NCBI RefSeq assembly: GCF_001625655.1
Contig: NZ_AUYB01000111.1
Location: 29,357 to 93,356 of the forward strand
DNA from: Pseudoalteromonas luteoviolacea DSM 6061
Lineage (GTDB): Bacteria > Pseudomonadota > Gammaproteobacteria > Enterobacterales > Alteromonadaceae
Direction of reading: 5' to 3'
Length of the DNA stretch: 64,000 nucleotides
A model generated the notes under the pieces. It searched no databases. It was not told where the DNA came from and saw nothing but the letters and a program-made list of their open reading frames with translations. A program made the translations under genes and the position numbers. Positions 45,082 through 54,813 of the stretch are shown piece by piece. Position 1 is the stretch's first letter. Each line of letters starts with the position of its first letter.

Positions 45082-47256
45082 CTATTTGTTTTGTGCTTTG
45101 TACAAACGCCTGTAACGGTGAAGTAGCGGTTCAGTGTAACCATTAGGCTGGCTTGTGCCTTCAAACACCAACGCTAACGCTGCTTGATAAGACAAATTAT
45201 CTGAGCTTGGTCGCCCGTTACAACACATAGCCTGATAGTTAGGATCGACGCTATTTTGGCTATCAACTACACACGCCATTTTGGCAAATGTATTTCTTAC
45301 CTGTTCTTCGCTGCAAATACCATGATGTAGCCAGTTTGCAATATGCTGACTTGAAATACGTAGTGTTGCTCGATCTTCCATAAGGCCAACATGCGAAATA
45401 TCCGGTACCTTAGAACAGCCAATGCCTTGATCTATCCATCTTACAACATAACCCAAAATACCTTGAACATTGTTGTCCAATTCAGCCTGAATTTCAGATT
45501 CATTTAACTGCTTTGCCATCAATGGCGGTGTCAAAAGCTCCTCAAGGCTATCGAATTGACGATTCAAAATCGCTTTCTGACACTGTTGCACATCAACTTC
45601 ATGATAGTGCATAGCATGTAGTGTTGCAGCTGTGGGAGAGGGCACCCAAGCTGTGTTCGCGCCAGCACGTAACTGATCGATTTTTTGCTCCATCATTTGC
45701 GCCATTTTATCTGGTTTTGCCCACATCCCTTTGCCGATCTGCGCTTTACCTTTAAAGCCGTACCTCAGACCAATTTCTACATTTTGACGCTCGTATGCAG
45801 AAATCCAAGGCTGAGATTTTATTTGCTCTTTTGGCAGCACCGCTCCAGCACACATAGAGGTGTGAATTTCATCTCCAGTCCTATCTAAAAAGCCAGTATT
45901 GATAAATACGACACGTGCTTTAGCGGCGTAAATACAAGCACTCAAGTTTACCGAAGTACGGCGTTCCTCATCCATTATGCCCATTTTTATCGTGTTGGCT
46001 GGCAAACGAAGTAATCTTTCTACTTCACTAAACAACAATTCGGTGAAAGCAACCTCTTCAGCTCCATGCATTTTTGGTTTTACAATGTTAATACTTTGAG
46101 CTTTAGAGTTGCGCAGTCCATCCTTTTTGTTCAAATCGTGTAATGCCGCAGTTGCCGTAATAATTCCATCTAAAATTCCTTCAAATACTTCATCACAATT
46201 CATATCCAAAATTGCTGGTGTGGTCATTAAGTGGCCCACGTTACGTACAAACATCATGGCGCGACCGCTCAACGAAAACATATCGCCATTCAGTGAGATA
46301 TAATCTCGATCTGGGTTTAGTTTGCGTGTTATGACCTCATCACCTTTTGAAAACTCTTCTTGTAGCGACCCGGTATTTAGCTCAAGCCAATTACGATATA
46401 CCTCAATTTTGTCCTCTGCATCCACAGCTGCAACAGAGTCCTCACAATCCATGATGGTCGTTAGCGCAGCTTCTAAGATCACATCTTTGATCCCAGCCTT
46501 GTCTTCCTTGCCAATCGGATCGTCTGGATCAATGATCAACTCAAAATGTAGCCCATTGTGCTTGAACAATAATACTGATGGACTTTGAATTTGGCCGCGA
46601 TAGCCAATTAGTTGATTTGGTTCAGATAACGAGACCTGTCGACTGTCGTTTAAAGTGATGACGAGTTCTTTATTTACAATACTATACTGAGTACTTTCAA
46701 TATGTGAACCGGCAGTCAAAGGAAGAACTTTATCGAGAAACTGCCTAGCATAGGCCATCACCTTAAACCCCCTCACAGGGTTGTAACGGTCACTTTTTTC
46801 AGCGCCATCATCCTCTGGCAATACATCTGTACCATACAACGCATCATACAATGAGCCCCATCTTGCGTTTGCCGCATTGAGAGCAAAACGTCCATTATTT
46901 ACCGGTACAACAAGCTGAGGGGCGGCCACAGTTGCAATCTCTGCTTCAACTTTCTCAGTAACTATTTCAAAGTTAGGGGGTTGAGGTTGTAGGTACTCTA
47001 TTGATTCCAAAAATGTCCGATATTTCGAGACATCCCAAGTAGGGTTTTCAACATGAAAGCTATCTATTTTAGCCTGTAACTCGTCACGCTTGGCGAGTAG
47101 GGCACGGTTTATCGGAGTCAGTTTATTAATAATAGTTGCTACGCCTTGCCAATATGCTTCCTGATCTAGTGACAAGCCTGACAAGAGTTCATGATTTACA
47201 AAATCATATAGGCTGCTATCAATGGTTAATCCAGCTTGTTGAATTGTTGCACTCAT
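45082..47256 (-). CDS. glcB: Malate synthase G
   Basis: Malate synthase condenses glyoxylate and acetyl-CoA to malate, the second step of the glyoxylate shunt. The 724-residue length fits isoform G. Motifs include IMDCEDSVAAVDAEDK, MNCDEVFEGILDG, KPKMHGAEEV, GIMDEERRTSVNL and AWVPSPTAATLHA. The start at 47256 (MSATIQQAGL) has AGGA 8 bases upstream; the longer frame to 47295 is not needed. It is divergent from the isocitrate lyase gene, so both shunt genes share one 234-bp control region. Confidence 0.95.
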   Translation of the reverse strand: MSATIQQAGLTIDSSLYDFVNHELLSGLSLDQEAYWQGVATIINKLTPINRALLAKRDELQAKIDSFHVENPTWDVSKYRTFLESIEYLQPQPPNFEIVTEKVEAEIATVAAPQLVVPVNNGRFALNAANARWGSLYDALYGTDVLPEDDGAEKSDRYNPVRGFKVMAYARQFLDKVLPLTAGSHIESTQYSIVNKELVITLNDSRQVSLSEPNQLIGYRGQIQSPSVLLFKHNGLHFELIIDPDDPIGKEDKAGIKDVILEAALTTIMDCEDSVAAVDAEDKIEVYRNWLELNTGSLQEEFSKGDEVITRKLNPDRDYISLNGDMFSLSGRAMMFVRNVGHLMTTPAILDMNCDEVFEGILDGIITATAALHDLNKKDGLRNSKAQSINIVKPKMHGAEEVAFTELLFSEVERLLRLPANTIKMGIMDEERRTSVNLSACIYAAKARVVFINTGFLDRTGDEIHTSMCAGAVLPKEQIKSQPWISAYERQNVEIGLRYGFKGKAQIGKGMWAKPDKMAQMMEQKIDQLRAGANTAWVPSPTAATLHAMHYHEVDVQQCQKAILNRQFDSLEELLTPPLMAKQLNESEIQAELDNNVQGILGYVVRWIDQGIGCSKVPDISHVGLMEDRATLRISSQHIANWLHHGICSEEQVRNTFAKMACVVDSQNSVDPNYQAMCCNGRPSSDNLSYQAALALVFEGTSQPNGYTEPLLHRYRRLYKAQNK

Positions 47257-47490
47257 ACCTAGGTTCCTAAGAACGATAATTTTTGAACGGGTCATTCAAA
47301 AATAAATCAATTTGTACAAAAACAAACCCCTTTAGCCATTCATTGTAAATATACTCGCAATAACAACTATAAATTTAAAAAATCTTAAAAGTCATCCTAG
47401 TGTTTAATTAAGCGCCGCGACACCTCTCACTTATTCAGTTGTGGCAAACAAATTAACTTTAGCTAACTACTCGTTCGAAGGATAATAACC

Positions 47491-49095
47491 ATGAGTGACT
47501 ACCAGACACAGATAGACCGTTTTACAACACTTTGTGAGTCAAAAAACCTTAATTGGCAATCCATTAACCCTGAATATGCAAGCAGAATGCATCTGCAAAA
47601 CCGCTTTAAAACAGGCCTAGATATTGCGAAACATACAGCCCAAATAATGCGTGAAGATATGGCACGTTACGATGCAGATCCATCGCAGTACACACAGTCA
47701 CTCGGCTGCTGGCATGGGTTCACCGCACAACAAATGATGATGGCAGTCAAAAGGCATAAAAAGACGACAAAAGGCGCTTATGTATATTTAAGTGGCTGGA
47801 TGGTGGCGGCACTTCGTTCTGAGTTTGGCCCACTCCCAGACCAAAGCATGCATGAAAAAACAGCGGTACCAAAGCTTATTGAGGAAATTTACACTTTCCT
47901 TAAACAGGCTGATGCAAGAGAATTAGACCATCTCTATAAAGCACTTGATGCTGCAAAGTCAAAAGGTCAGGATTGCAGTCACATTCAATCTGAAATAGAT
48001 AACTATGAATCACATGTTGTCCCAATCATTGCCGATATTGACGCTGGATTTGGTAATGAAGAAGCAACATACCTTTTAGCCAAGCAAATGATTGAAGCCG
48101 GTGCATGTGCGATTCAAATCGAAAACCAAGTATCAGACGCAAAACAGTGTGGGCACCAGGCGGGAAAAGTCACCGTACCTCATGAAGACTTTTTGGCAAA
48201 GATCAACGCAGTAAGGTATGCATTTTTAGAGCTCGGTGTTGAAGAGGGCATTATAGTAGCTCGTACAGACTCATTGGGAGCAAGCCTGACGCAAAAAATC
48301 CCCGTCTCAAAGCAACCAAGTGATATCGCAAGCCTGTATACAGCCTTTCTTGATACACAAGTGATTGACGACGTAAGCCAACTTGAGGATGGAGAAATGG
48401 CTATCAAGCTCGATGGTAAGCTACAAAAACCAACTAGATTAGAAAATGGCTTGTATCAATTTAAAGAGGGTACTGAAAAGGACAGAGTCGTATTAGACTG
48501 CGTAACAAGTCTGAAAGCTGGTGCAGACCTTCTGTGGATAGAAACCGAAAAGCCCAATGTTGACCAAATTGCGGAGCTTGTAAATCGCATACGAGAAGAG
48601 GCGCCCAATGCTAAGTTAGTTTACAACAATTCACCTTCATTCAATTGGACGCTGAAGTTCCGTGAACAAGCTTACAATGAGCTTAAAGCACAAGGTGAAA
48701 CGTTAGACAATTACCCTGACCCAAGTGTAGACCCTAAAGCACTGATGGCTCCAGAACTAGATGGAACAGAACTTGCGCGTCTTGCTGATGACAAGGTCAA
48801 GAGCTTCCAAATGGACGGTGCACAACAAGCTGGAATTTTCCATCATTTGATTACATTGCCAACTTATCACACCGCAGCGCTTAGCACTGACATATTATCA
48901 GAAGGATACTTCGGAGAGTTAGGTATGTTGGCATATGTCAGAGATGTTCAAAGACAAGAAATAAGAAGAGAGCAAGCGTCAGTTAAACATCAGGACTTAG
49001 CGGGCTCAAACATTGGAGATACTCATAAAGAATATTTTAGTGGCGACAATGCACTCAAAGCGGGCGGCGAAGCCAATACAATGAATCAGTTTTAG
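47491..49095 (+). CDS. aceA: Isocitrate lyase
   Basis: Isocitrate lyase splits isocitrate to glyoxylate and succinate, the first step of the glyoxylate shunt. The 534-residue protein is the long form found in Pseudomonas and relatives. The active-site loop is KQCGHQAGKVTVPHEDF, with IIADIDAGFGNEEA for metal binding and VYNNSPSFNWTLKF near the C-terminus. AAGGA precedes the ATG. It is transcribed away from malate synthase and ends at a good terminator. Confidence 0.96.
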   Translation: MSDYQTQIDRFTTLCESKNLNWQSINPEYASRMHLQNRFKTGLDIAKHTAQIMREDMARYDADPSQYTQSLGCWHGFTAQQMMMAVKRHKKTTKGAYVYLSGWMVAALRSEFGPLPDQSMHEKTAVPKLIEEIYTFLKQADARELDHLYKALDAAKSKGQDCSHIQSEIDNYESHVVPIIADIDAGFGNEEATYLLAKQMIEAGACAIQIENQVSDAKQCGHQAGKVTVPHEDFLAKINAVRYAFLELGVEEGIIVARTDSLGASLTQKIPVSKQPSDIASLYTAFLDTQVIDDVSQLEDGEMAIKLDGKLQKPTRLENGLYQFKEGTEKDRVVLDCVTSLKAGADLLWIETEKPNVDQIAELVNRIREEAPNAKLVYNNSPSFNWTLKFREQAYNELKAQGETLDNYPDPSVDPKALMAPELDGTELARLADDKVKSFQMDGAQQAGIFHHLITLPTYHTAALSTDILSEGYFGELGMLAYVRDVQRQEIRREQASVKHQDLAGSNIGDTHKEYFSGDNALKAGGEANTMNQF

Positions 49096-49115
49096 ACACT
49101 TCAATCCCAACAATT

Positions 49116-49136
49116 AGGGCCTAAGGGCCCTTTTTT
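49116..49136 (+). terminator. Rho-independent terminator after aceA
   Basis: Stem AGGGCC / GGCCCT with a 4-base loop followed by six T. Confidence 0.88.
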
Positions 49137-49360
49137 CATTCTAATACCAAGTGAACCGAGCTTTACCATGTGTATAGATCACTCTTTTACTGACAACCAA
49201 ATTGTGGGATCAATAAAATACTAGCTCACAACAAACGACGGCTTTAAACTTCAAGACAGCTCTAAATCCCCCTCTTTTTCGCCCGATCCCCCTCCAAAGT
49301 CTCATTATTAATGCGTTCAACTCAATAATTGAGTGCTAAATACACGACTTCCCTCACTAC

Positions 49361-49475
49361 AAATCGAATTTTTACTAACTTTTCCCTCGAGTAGGATCGA
49401 ATTTTTACCAACAAATTTTACTTACAAATCATTTTTTTACTAACGCGACTTTTTTCAGAGCAAATTTTTACCTAC
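49361..49475 (+). repeat. Four phased iteron-like sites far from the origin
   Basis: Four 19-bp sites, at 49361, 49394, 49426 and 49457, fit the origin iteron AGATC-N7-TACTAAC with few changes: AAATC..TACTAAC, GGATC..TACCAAC, AAATC..TACTAAC, AGAGC..TACCTAC. They are all on the plus strand and spaced 33, 32 and 31 bp, three helical turns each. They lie in the gap between aceA and the TPR kinase gene, about 11 kb from the origin. Confidence 0.65.
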
Positions 49476-49482
49476 TCCAATG

Positions 49483-49499
49483 TGTAAAGCCCCTTTACA
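49483..49499. repeat. Dispersed palindrome copy E
   Basis: TGTAAAGCCCCTTTACA, identical to copy C, lies 65 bp before the TPR kinase start and 8 bp after the phased iteron-like array. Confidence 0.7.
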
Positions 49500-49563
49500 T
49501 GATCCATATTTGTCACACATTTGTTGCATAGCATGCGACAGTCTTGATTTAACTTGAAAAATT

Positions 49564-51600
49564 ATGAAAAAAATATTCGTGCCTTTGTTACTCACCTGCA
49601 TATTCGCTACAAAGAGTGTATCTGCAAGCATTGATGTTGAAGAGTTAGAGCGTCTAGAAAAACAAGGTAAGTATCAAATTGCATTAGATTTAATCGAACC
49701 TTGGCGACTGGAAAATCTCCAGAAAGAAAAGGCTTTGGAAGTATTGTTAATTCAAGCAAAAATCTATCGCAAGCAAGGAAGATTTGAAAAAGCCATATCT
49801 ACCTTAGAATACATCGAAGAAAATCACTATTTAGACACGGCGCTTGTTAGAACCCTCAACAATGAAAAGGGTATCTGTTATCGCCGGATGTCGCGCCTTG
49901 AAGAAGCCGAGAAGCATTACTATCGTGCGCTAAAAGCAGCCCAAGAGCTAGAAGACAACACGTTAATTGGCCTAGCATATAGCAATTTAGGTACACTGTA
50001 TGATCACAAAGACCAACTGGCGCAAGCCATGCAGTTTCAGCTTAAAGCTCAAAGCTATCTCAAAGGCAGTGATGACCACTCAATTAAAGCGAGTAATTTT
50101 TATAATCTTGGAGACATTTCAGTCAGATTAAATGACTATGAACAGGCAGAGATTTTTTTCCGCTGGGCACTTGCTGAAGACAAAAAGCATGGCGAAATAG
50201 TTGCAATTGCAGACAGCGCTTTAAGGCTTTCTCAAGTTTCTTTTAAAAAGGAAAACCATGTACTGGCAATAGAGAATACCAATGAAGCCCTTAAGTATTT
50301 AAAGCAAACCACTGCTAATGAAGCACTATCACGTGCCTATCATATGCTGGCAAGTAGCTATATAAAACTAAAACAAGGTGAAGAAGCGCTCATAAACGCA
50401 CATTTGAGTTTAGATTTTGCCAACAAAGCGCAAAGTTCTGTTCAGTTGATTTATGCCCATATCAGCGTCTCAAAAGCTTATTTGTTTTTAGAGCAACCCC
50501 ATTTGGCAGAAAACTATGTTTTAGAGCTGGCAAGATTAGTTAAAGAAGAGTCTCACTCTCCATTAATGATACAGTACTACGAGGTAGCTGCTGACTTAGC
50601 AGTGCAACAAGGGAAGACGCATGAAGCCTTCGAGTTTATACAAAAAGCGCTCGATGCACACAAAGTAAACGATGTAAAACTTAACAACCAAAAAGCACAA
50701 ACTTATCGGAACAGTATCAGCAGTTTAGTTCAACGCCAACAATTAGAGGTATCTGAAAAAGAAAAAGCGCTTGCTCAGAGCCAACTAAAACACAATAAGT
50801 TTATGCAAAAAGCATTGTTAATCGCAGGCCTGTCTGCACTCTTTATTTGTGCTCTTTTAACCTACATTTATTTTATTAAGCATCGGTCAGCAAACCTTGC
50901 CGCCAAGCTCTATCAACAAAACTTAAAGCAAAAAGAAAAACTGCTTGCTGATATTTCTCATGAGCTCAGGACTCCTCTAAGTGTATTAAAGCTTCATATT
51001 GAGGCTTTGGAGCACAACTTATTTGACGATAACAACAGAGCATACGCAAAAATCAATGACAAAATATCGCAACTCAATGCATTGATTACCGATGTGTATC
51101 AACTCTCTCAAGCTGAAAACAATGCGATTGAGCTCAACGAGCAAATACAATGCGTAAGGACACTGTCTGAAAACTACAGCTATGATATTGAGCGCATGAC
51201 AGAAAGCCATAATTTAGAGTTTAGCAGTGAGATTAGTATTCCAGATGGGGCAACCATTACAATCGATAAGCCTAAGTTGGATCGCGTTGTTACTAACCTT
51301 TGTAAGAATACTTGTTTGTATACAGACAGCCCAGGGCGCGTGATATTTAAAATGTACCAAAACAAAGATCATTTAAATATTGAACTGCAAGACTCTTCAC
51401 CAACCGTAACAGATGAAGAGATCCCAAAACTCTTTGAGCGACTCTATCGTGTGGAAAGCTCTCGCAGTCGAGCCACAGGAGGCTCTGGTTTGGGCCTGTC
51501 CATCTGTAAAAGCCTCGTCGAGCTTATGTCAGGTAATATTGATATAAAACGCGGGTCTCTTGGTGGTTTAGATATTTCGATCTCTTTACCAATAAAGTAG
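49564..51600 (+). CDS. TPR-containing membrane histidine kinase
   Basis: The 678-residue protein has a signal peptide (MKKIFVPLLLTCIFATKSVSA), then about 350 residues of tetratricopeptide repeats in the periplasm (for example ALVRTLNNEKGICYRRM, ALAYSNLGTLYDHKDQLAQA-type units). A membrane segment follows near 418-440 (ALLIAGLSALFICALLTYI), then HisKA (LLADISHELRTPLSVLKLHI) and HATPase (NLCKNTCLYTDS, GGSGLGLSICKSLVEL). No response regulator is adjacent; the OmpR-type regulator at 53918 is the nearest candidate partner. The start lacks a strong ribosome-binding site. Confidence 0.92.
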   Translation: MKKIFVPLLLTCIFATKSVSASIDVEELERLEKQGKYQIALDLIEPWRLENLQKEKALEVLLIQAKIYRKQGRFEKAISTLEYIEENHYLDTALVRTLNNEKGICYRRMSRLEEAEKHYYRALKAAQELEDNTLIGLAYSNLGTLYDHKDQLAQAMQFQLKAQSYLKGSDDHSIKASNFYNLGDISVRLNDYEQAEIFFRWALAEDKKHGEIVAIADSALRLSQVSFKKENHVLAIENTNEALKYLKQTTANEALSRAYHMLASSYIKLKQGEEALINAHLSLDFANKAQSSVQLIYAHISVSKAYLFLEQPHLAENYVLELARLVKEESHSPLMIQYYEVAADLAVQQGKTHEAFEFIQKALDAHKVNDVKLNNQKAQTYRNSISSLVQRQQLEVSEKEKALAQSQLKHNKFMQKALLIAGLSALFICALLTYIYFIKHRSANLAAKLYQQNLKQKEKLLADISHELRTPLSVLKLHIEALEHNLFDDNNRAYAKINDKISQLNALITDVYQLSQAENNAIELNEQIQCVRTLSENYSYDIERMTESHNLEFSSEISIPDGATITIDKPKLDRVVTNLCKNTCLYTDSPGRVIFKMYQNKDHLNIELQDSSPTVTDEEIPKLFERLYRVESSRSRATGGSGLGLSICKSLVELMSGNIDIKRGSLGGLDISISLPIK

Positions 51601-51797
51601 AGTTCTATCGATACTTACCCAATGGAGCCTGTCGCAATGACATGCTCCAATTTACCCCACTCTAAAACTAATAAAAAGTAATTAGTTTTAGAAATTTATT
51701 ACCCAACTGATCCGAGCACTTGCCCTTTCTCAATTGCTCCATTTTCTATCCACATTGCATTGTTTTAATAAGCAACATGAACGGGAGGAATTAACTT

Positions 51798-52277
51798 ATG
51801 TCACAGCGTACAATGAAACACAATGATTGGGTCAAAATTGCGGAGCGTAAAAGACGTCAGTCAAAAGTACCAAAACAGTCTAACAAGATCTTACCTTTTT
51901 GGTCTCTGTTACTGGCAGGTTTTTTGATATTAGCGTCAGCTTGGAATTATTGGGTAGATAGTAACTCAAAGACCGTTGTGCATGCTGATATAAGTGTTGA
52001 AGCGCAAAAACGTATAAACCGCTTTTTTACAAAACAGTTTATGATGGGCAGCTGGAAATTAAGCCGCGTTAACTTTAACGAAGGCGAGCTAAATGTATTT
52101 ATTCAGATCCCGACAAGACTCGCGATGACAAGTAGCGAGATAAAAGGCTACATTCAACAATCTCTTTGCCCTCATGCGAGCAGTGAAGTTTGGAATGATG
52201 TGAAAAATAACTCACTCTACATCTTCCTATACTCAGATAAGCCACGAAATGGCGACTACGCTTTGTGTACTAGATAA
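51798..52277 (+). CDS. Single-span membrane protein, hypothetical
   Basis: The 159-residue protein has a basic N-terminus, one membrane segment (ILPFWSLLLAGFLILASAW, about 31-50) and a periplasmic domain of about 105 residues with two Cys (SLCPHAS and the C-terminal ALCTR) that could pair. GGGAGG precedes the ATG. No family recognised. It is monocistronic with a bidirectional terminator shared with rmuC. Confidence 0.7.
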   Translation: MSQRTMKHNDWVKIAERKRRQSKVPKQSNKILPFWSLLLAGFLILASAWNYWVDSNSKTVVHADISVEAQKRINRFFTKQFMMGSWKLSRVNFNEGELNVFIQIPTRLAMTSSEIKGYIQQSLCPHASSEVWNDVKNNSLYIFLYSDKPRNGDYALCTR

Positions 52278-52300
52278 AAAAGGGCCTTAGGCCCTTTTTT
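52275..52300. terminator. Bidirectional terminator
   Basis: Stem AAAAAGGGCC / GGCCCTTTTT with loop TTA, A and T runs on both sides, between convergent genes. Confidence 0.9.
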
Positions 52301-52312
52301 ATTGCCCGTAAT

Positions 52313-53770
52313 TTATTCTAATTCCAGCTTTGCTTTTTCCATCAACTCTTCAGGTAAATCCTTAGTTACCGCCACACCAAGCTCCTTGAATTCCGAAGCC
52401 TGTTTAATAAGGTTGCCTTTTCCAGAGTAAAGCTGTCCTATTGCTTTGTCATAGGTTTCTTGTGCTTTATCAAGCTGCTTTCCTACACCTTCTAAGCTAT
52501 GAAGAAAACTATTTAATTTGTTGTAGAACTTTTCAGCTCTTAAAGCTAGCTCTTTGCTATGCTTACTCTGCTCTTCGAAACGCCACAGCTGCTTTACAAT
52601 ATTTAAGCTCGTCAACAGAGTGGTTGGCGTCGCTACCAAAACTTTATTCTCGAGCGCATATTGATAAAGGTCTGGCGCATACTTTATTGCCTCTACGAAA
52701 GCAGACTCTACCGGAATAAACATAATCACAACTTCTGGCGAGTTTAGCCCAGGTAGTCGCTCATAAGATTTGTCGCCGAGTTCTTTTACTCGGGCTTTGA
52801 CCGCCGCCACATGCTCTTTTAATGATTGCTGCGCTGCTAGCTCATCTTGCGCATTCACATATCGAGTGTATGCATTTAATGAGGTTTTAGCATCGACTAC
52901 TAAATGCCTGTTTTGTGGAAGATAAACAATAACATCAGGGCGAAATTTTCCTTCTTCGGTAGTGAAGCTAACTTCTCTTTTATAGTCGTAACCGGGTCGC
53001 AATCCAGCACTGTCCAACACGTTTTCTAACATAAGCTCTCCCCAGTTGCCTTGCGTTTTAGTCTGGCCTTGCAAAGCAGTTGTAAGCTTACTGGCTTGGT
53101 CAGTCATAGCCTGATTATTTGCTTGTAAATGCAAAAGCTCTGTTCTCAGTGCCGCACGCTGCTTGAGCTCTTCACTATGAATTGCTTCCATTTTGTCACG
53201 AAAGCCTTTTAATTCCCCTTGAACAGGCGTCAAAATATGCTGTATTTTTTCTTGGCTACGGGCTGCAAATTGTTGGCTTTTTTCCTCAAAAATCTTGCTA
53301 GCTAAGTTTTCAAACTCTTGTTTTAGGGTTTCTTTTGCTTGTTCCAATTGTGCTATTTGGGCTTCAAATGCGCGCTGCTTTTCAATCAAGGTAGTTTCTG
53401 TATCTGTGAGCTTAAGCTCTAGCTGATGAGCTTTATCCTGCTCAATCTGCAAATTAGATTGGGCCTGCTGCCAAAGTCCGTAATACTCTTTTAGCTGTGC
53501 GTGCTTTTCTGTAAGGCGAGCTTGATATTGCTGGGCTTCTCCGTGCAGTTTAAGTTGCTGCTGTTTCGTTTCGTTTAGCTCCAATTTAAATTCAGCATTG
53601 GCGTCTTCAAGCAAGCGTACTTGGTTAAGTGCCATTGACAGTTCGGCACGGCTTTTTTGCTTGATGGAATAACATAGCACTGCGAAAAATGCAGAAGCGG
53701 AGATCACACCTACACCGAGCAAAAAACTTATGACGCTCACTGGCAGTGCAGACAAAGTAGTCCAAAACAT
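52313..53770 (-). CDS. rmuC: DNA recombination protein RmuC
   Basis: The 485-residue protein has an N-terminal membrane segment (VISFLLGVGVISASAFFAVL), a long coiled coil (about 45-210) and the RmuC nuclease-like domain (GNWGELMLENVLDSAGLRPG, FRPDVIVYLPQNRHLVVDAK, GVQWQ-like core absent but PEVVIMFIPVESAF present). RmuC limits rearrangement at inverted repeats in E. coli. It stands alone here. Confidence 0.93.
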   Translation of the reverse strand: MFWTTLSALPVSVISFLLGVGVISASAFFAVLCYSIKQKSRAELSMALNQVRLLEDANAEFKLELNETKQQQLKLHGEAQQYQARLTEKHAQLKEYYGLWQQAQSNLQIEQDKAHQLELKLTDTETTLIEKQRAFEAQIAQLEQAKETLKQEFENLASKIFEEKSQQFAARSQEKIQHILTPVQGELKGFRDKMEAIHSEELKQRAALRTELLHLQANNQAMTDQASKLTTALQGQTKTQGNWGELMLENVLDSAGLRPGYDYKREVSFTTEEGKFRPDVIVYLPQNRHLVVDAKTSLNAYTRYVNAQDELAAQQSLKEHVAAVKARVKELGDKSYERLPGLNSPEVVIMFIPVESAFVEAIKYAPDLYQYALENKVLVATPTTLLTSLNIVKQLWRFEEQSKHSKELALRAEKFYNKLNSFLHSLEGVGKQLDKAQETYDKAIGQLYSGKGNLIKQASEFKELGVAVTKDLPEELMEKAKLELE

Positions 53771-53917
53771 AGTATGACTCTTCTCAATTAACTCTAGTTA
53801 AATCATACCTGAGTAAGTGAAATCATTCACTTAGAAGAGAGCAGGAAAAGTAATGTTTGAGGAGATGATAGAGTTAGCAATAACTGCTAACTCTGTTAAA
53901 GCTGCGTGATGCTAGCT

Positions 53918-54607
53918 TCAGCTATCGATGTGTTGTTCGTTAAAGCGATACCCAGCCCCATACACTGATTCAACAATCTTGGGAGAAAACTCCATGTTTT
54001 TAATCTTTTTACGGATATTCTTAATGTGGCTATCAATCACGCGATCAGAAATATCAAAATTATCGGGTTGAATATGGTCCAAAATCTGCTGTCGAGAAAA
54101 CACTCGGTTAGGTGCATTATAAAGCATCGCAAATACATCAAACTCAACTTTTGTCAGGCTCAGAGACTGGCCTTTCAGAGACACAAGCAATTGTGCTTCA
54201 TTTACTTCAATGGAAGGCTTTTCAGGAGCTTGTACAGTGCTGCAACGGCGAAGTATTGCTTTAATACGCATTACTAATTCTGCCGCACTAAATGGCTTAC
54301 AAACGTAATCGTCAGCACCAAACTCTAAACCTTTAAGGCGGTCAGCTTCAGATACTTTGGCTGTTAACATTACAATTGGGACCATTGAAAATTCTCGGAT
54401 CTGTTGCATACAAGCAACACCATCCTGATTGGGGAGCATTATATCCATTAGAATAGCATCAGGGCTGTTTGCTCTCACCCAATCCACCACTTCTGCGCCG
54501 TCGGCAATATGTGATATCTGAAACCCAGATGCTTTAAAAAACAACATCACTTGTTCAGCAATATCAAAATCATCTTCGACAATCAAAATGTGGTTTTTTT
54601 CTTCCAT
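53918..54607 (-). CDS. OmpR-family response regulator
   Basis: The 229-residue protein has a receiver (ILIVEDDFDIAEQVMLFF; AILMDIMLPNQDGV; LTAKVSEADRLKGLE; YVCKPFS) and a winged helix (LTKVEFDVFAMLYN, RVIDSHIKNIRKKIK, ESVYGAGYRF). The start codon overlaps the stop of the 68-codon gene upstream (TAATG), so the two are translationally coupled. Its kinase is not adjacent; the TPR kinase at 49564 is a candidate. Confidence 0.94.
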   Translation of the reverse strand: MEEKNHILIVEDDFDIAEQVMLFFKASGFQISHIADGAEVVDWVRANSPDAILMDIMLPNQDGVACMQQIREFSMVPIVMLTAKVSEADRLKGLEFGADDYVCKPFSAAELVMRIKAILRRCSTVQAPEKPSIEVNEAQLLVSLKGQSLSLTKVEFDVFAMLYNAPNRVFSRQQILDHIQPDNFDISDRVIDSHIKNIRKKIKNMEFSPKIVESVYGAGYRFNEQHIDS

Positions 54608-54813
54608 TAGTTTCTCTTTTTAGCTTTTAATACTCTTAGTTGCAGCTTTACTTGCTTCTTCAAGCTAGAAGATAATGTGTCGTCAAATAACAACATGGTT
54701 AATATACTGGCCAAGTCTTCAGAGCTCGCAACTTCATTAATAAGATCATAGTCGCACAGTGATTGAGGTTCAATAAAGTTTAATTGCGAAATTGAGTTTT
54801 CATAACACAACAT
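54607..54813 (-). CDS. Small protein coupled to response regulator, hypothetical
   Basis: The 68-residue protein from MLCYENSISQLN is acidic in the middle and strongly basic at the C-terminus (SLKKQVKLQLRVLKAKKRN). There is no signal or membrane segment. Its stop shares one base with the regulator's start. AAGG lies about 10 bases before the ATG at 54813; a longer frame to 54834 is possible. No family recognised. Confidence 0.6.
   Translation of the reverse strand: MLCYENSISQLNFIEPQSLCDYDLINEVASSEDLASILTMLLFDDTLSSSLKKQVKLQLRVLKAKKRN

Noticed and set aside
2438..49499. TyrR boxes as the explanation for the GTAAAGGGGNTTTAC palindromes
   Set aside because: TyrR boxes have a 6-base centre (TGTAAA-N6-TTTACA); all five copies here have a 5-base, G- or C-rich centre, and no aromatic amino-acid genes are near.
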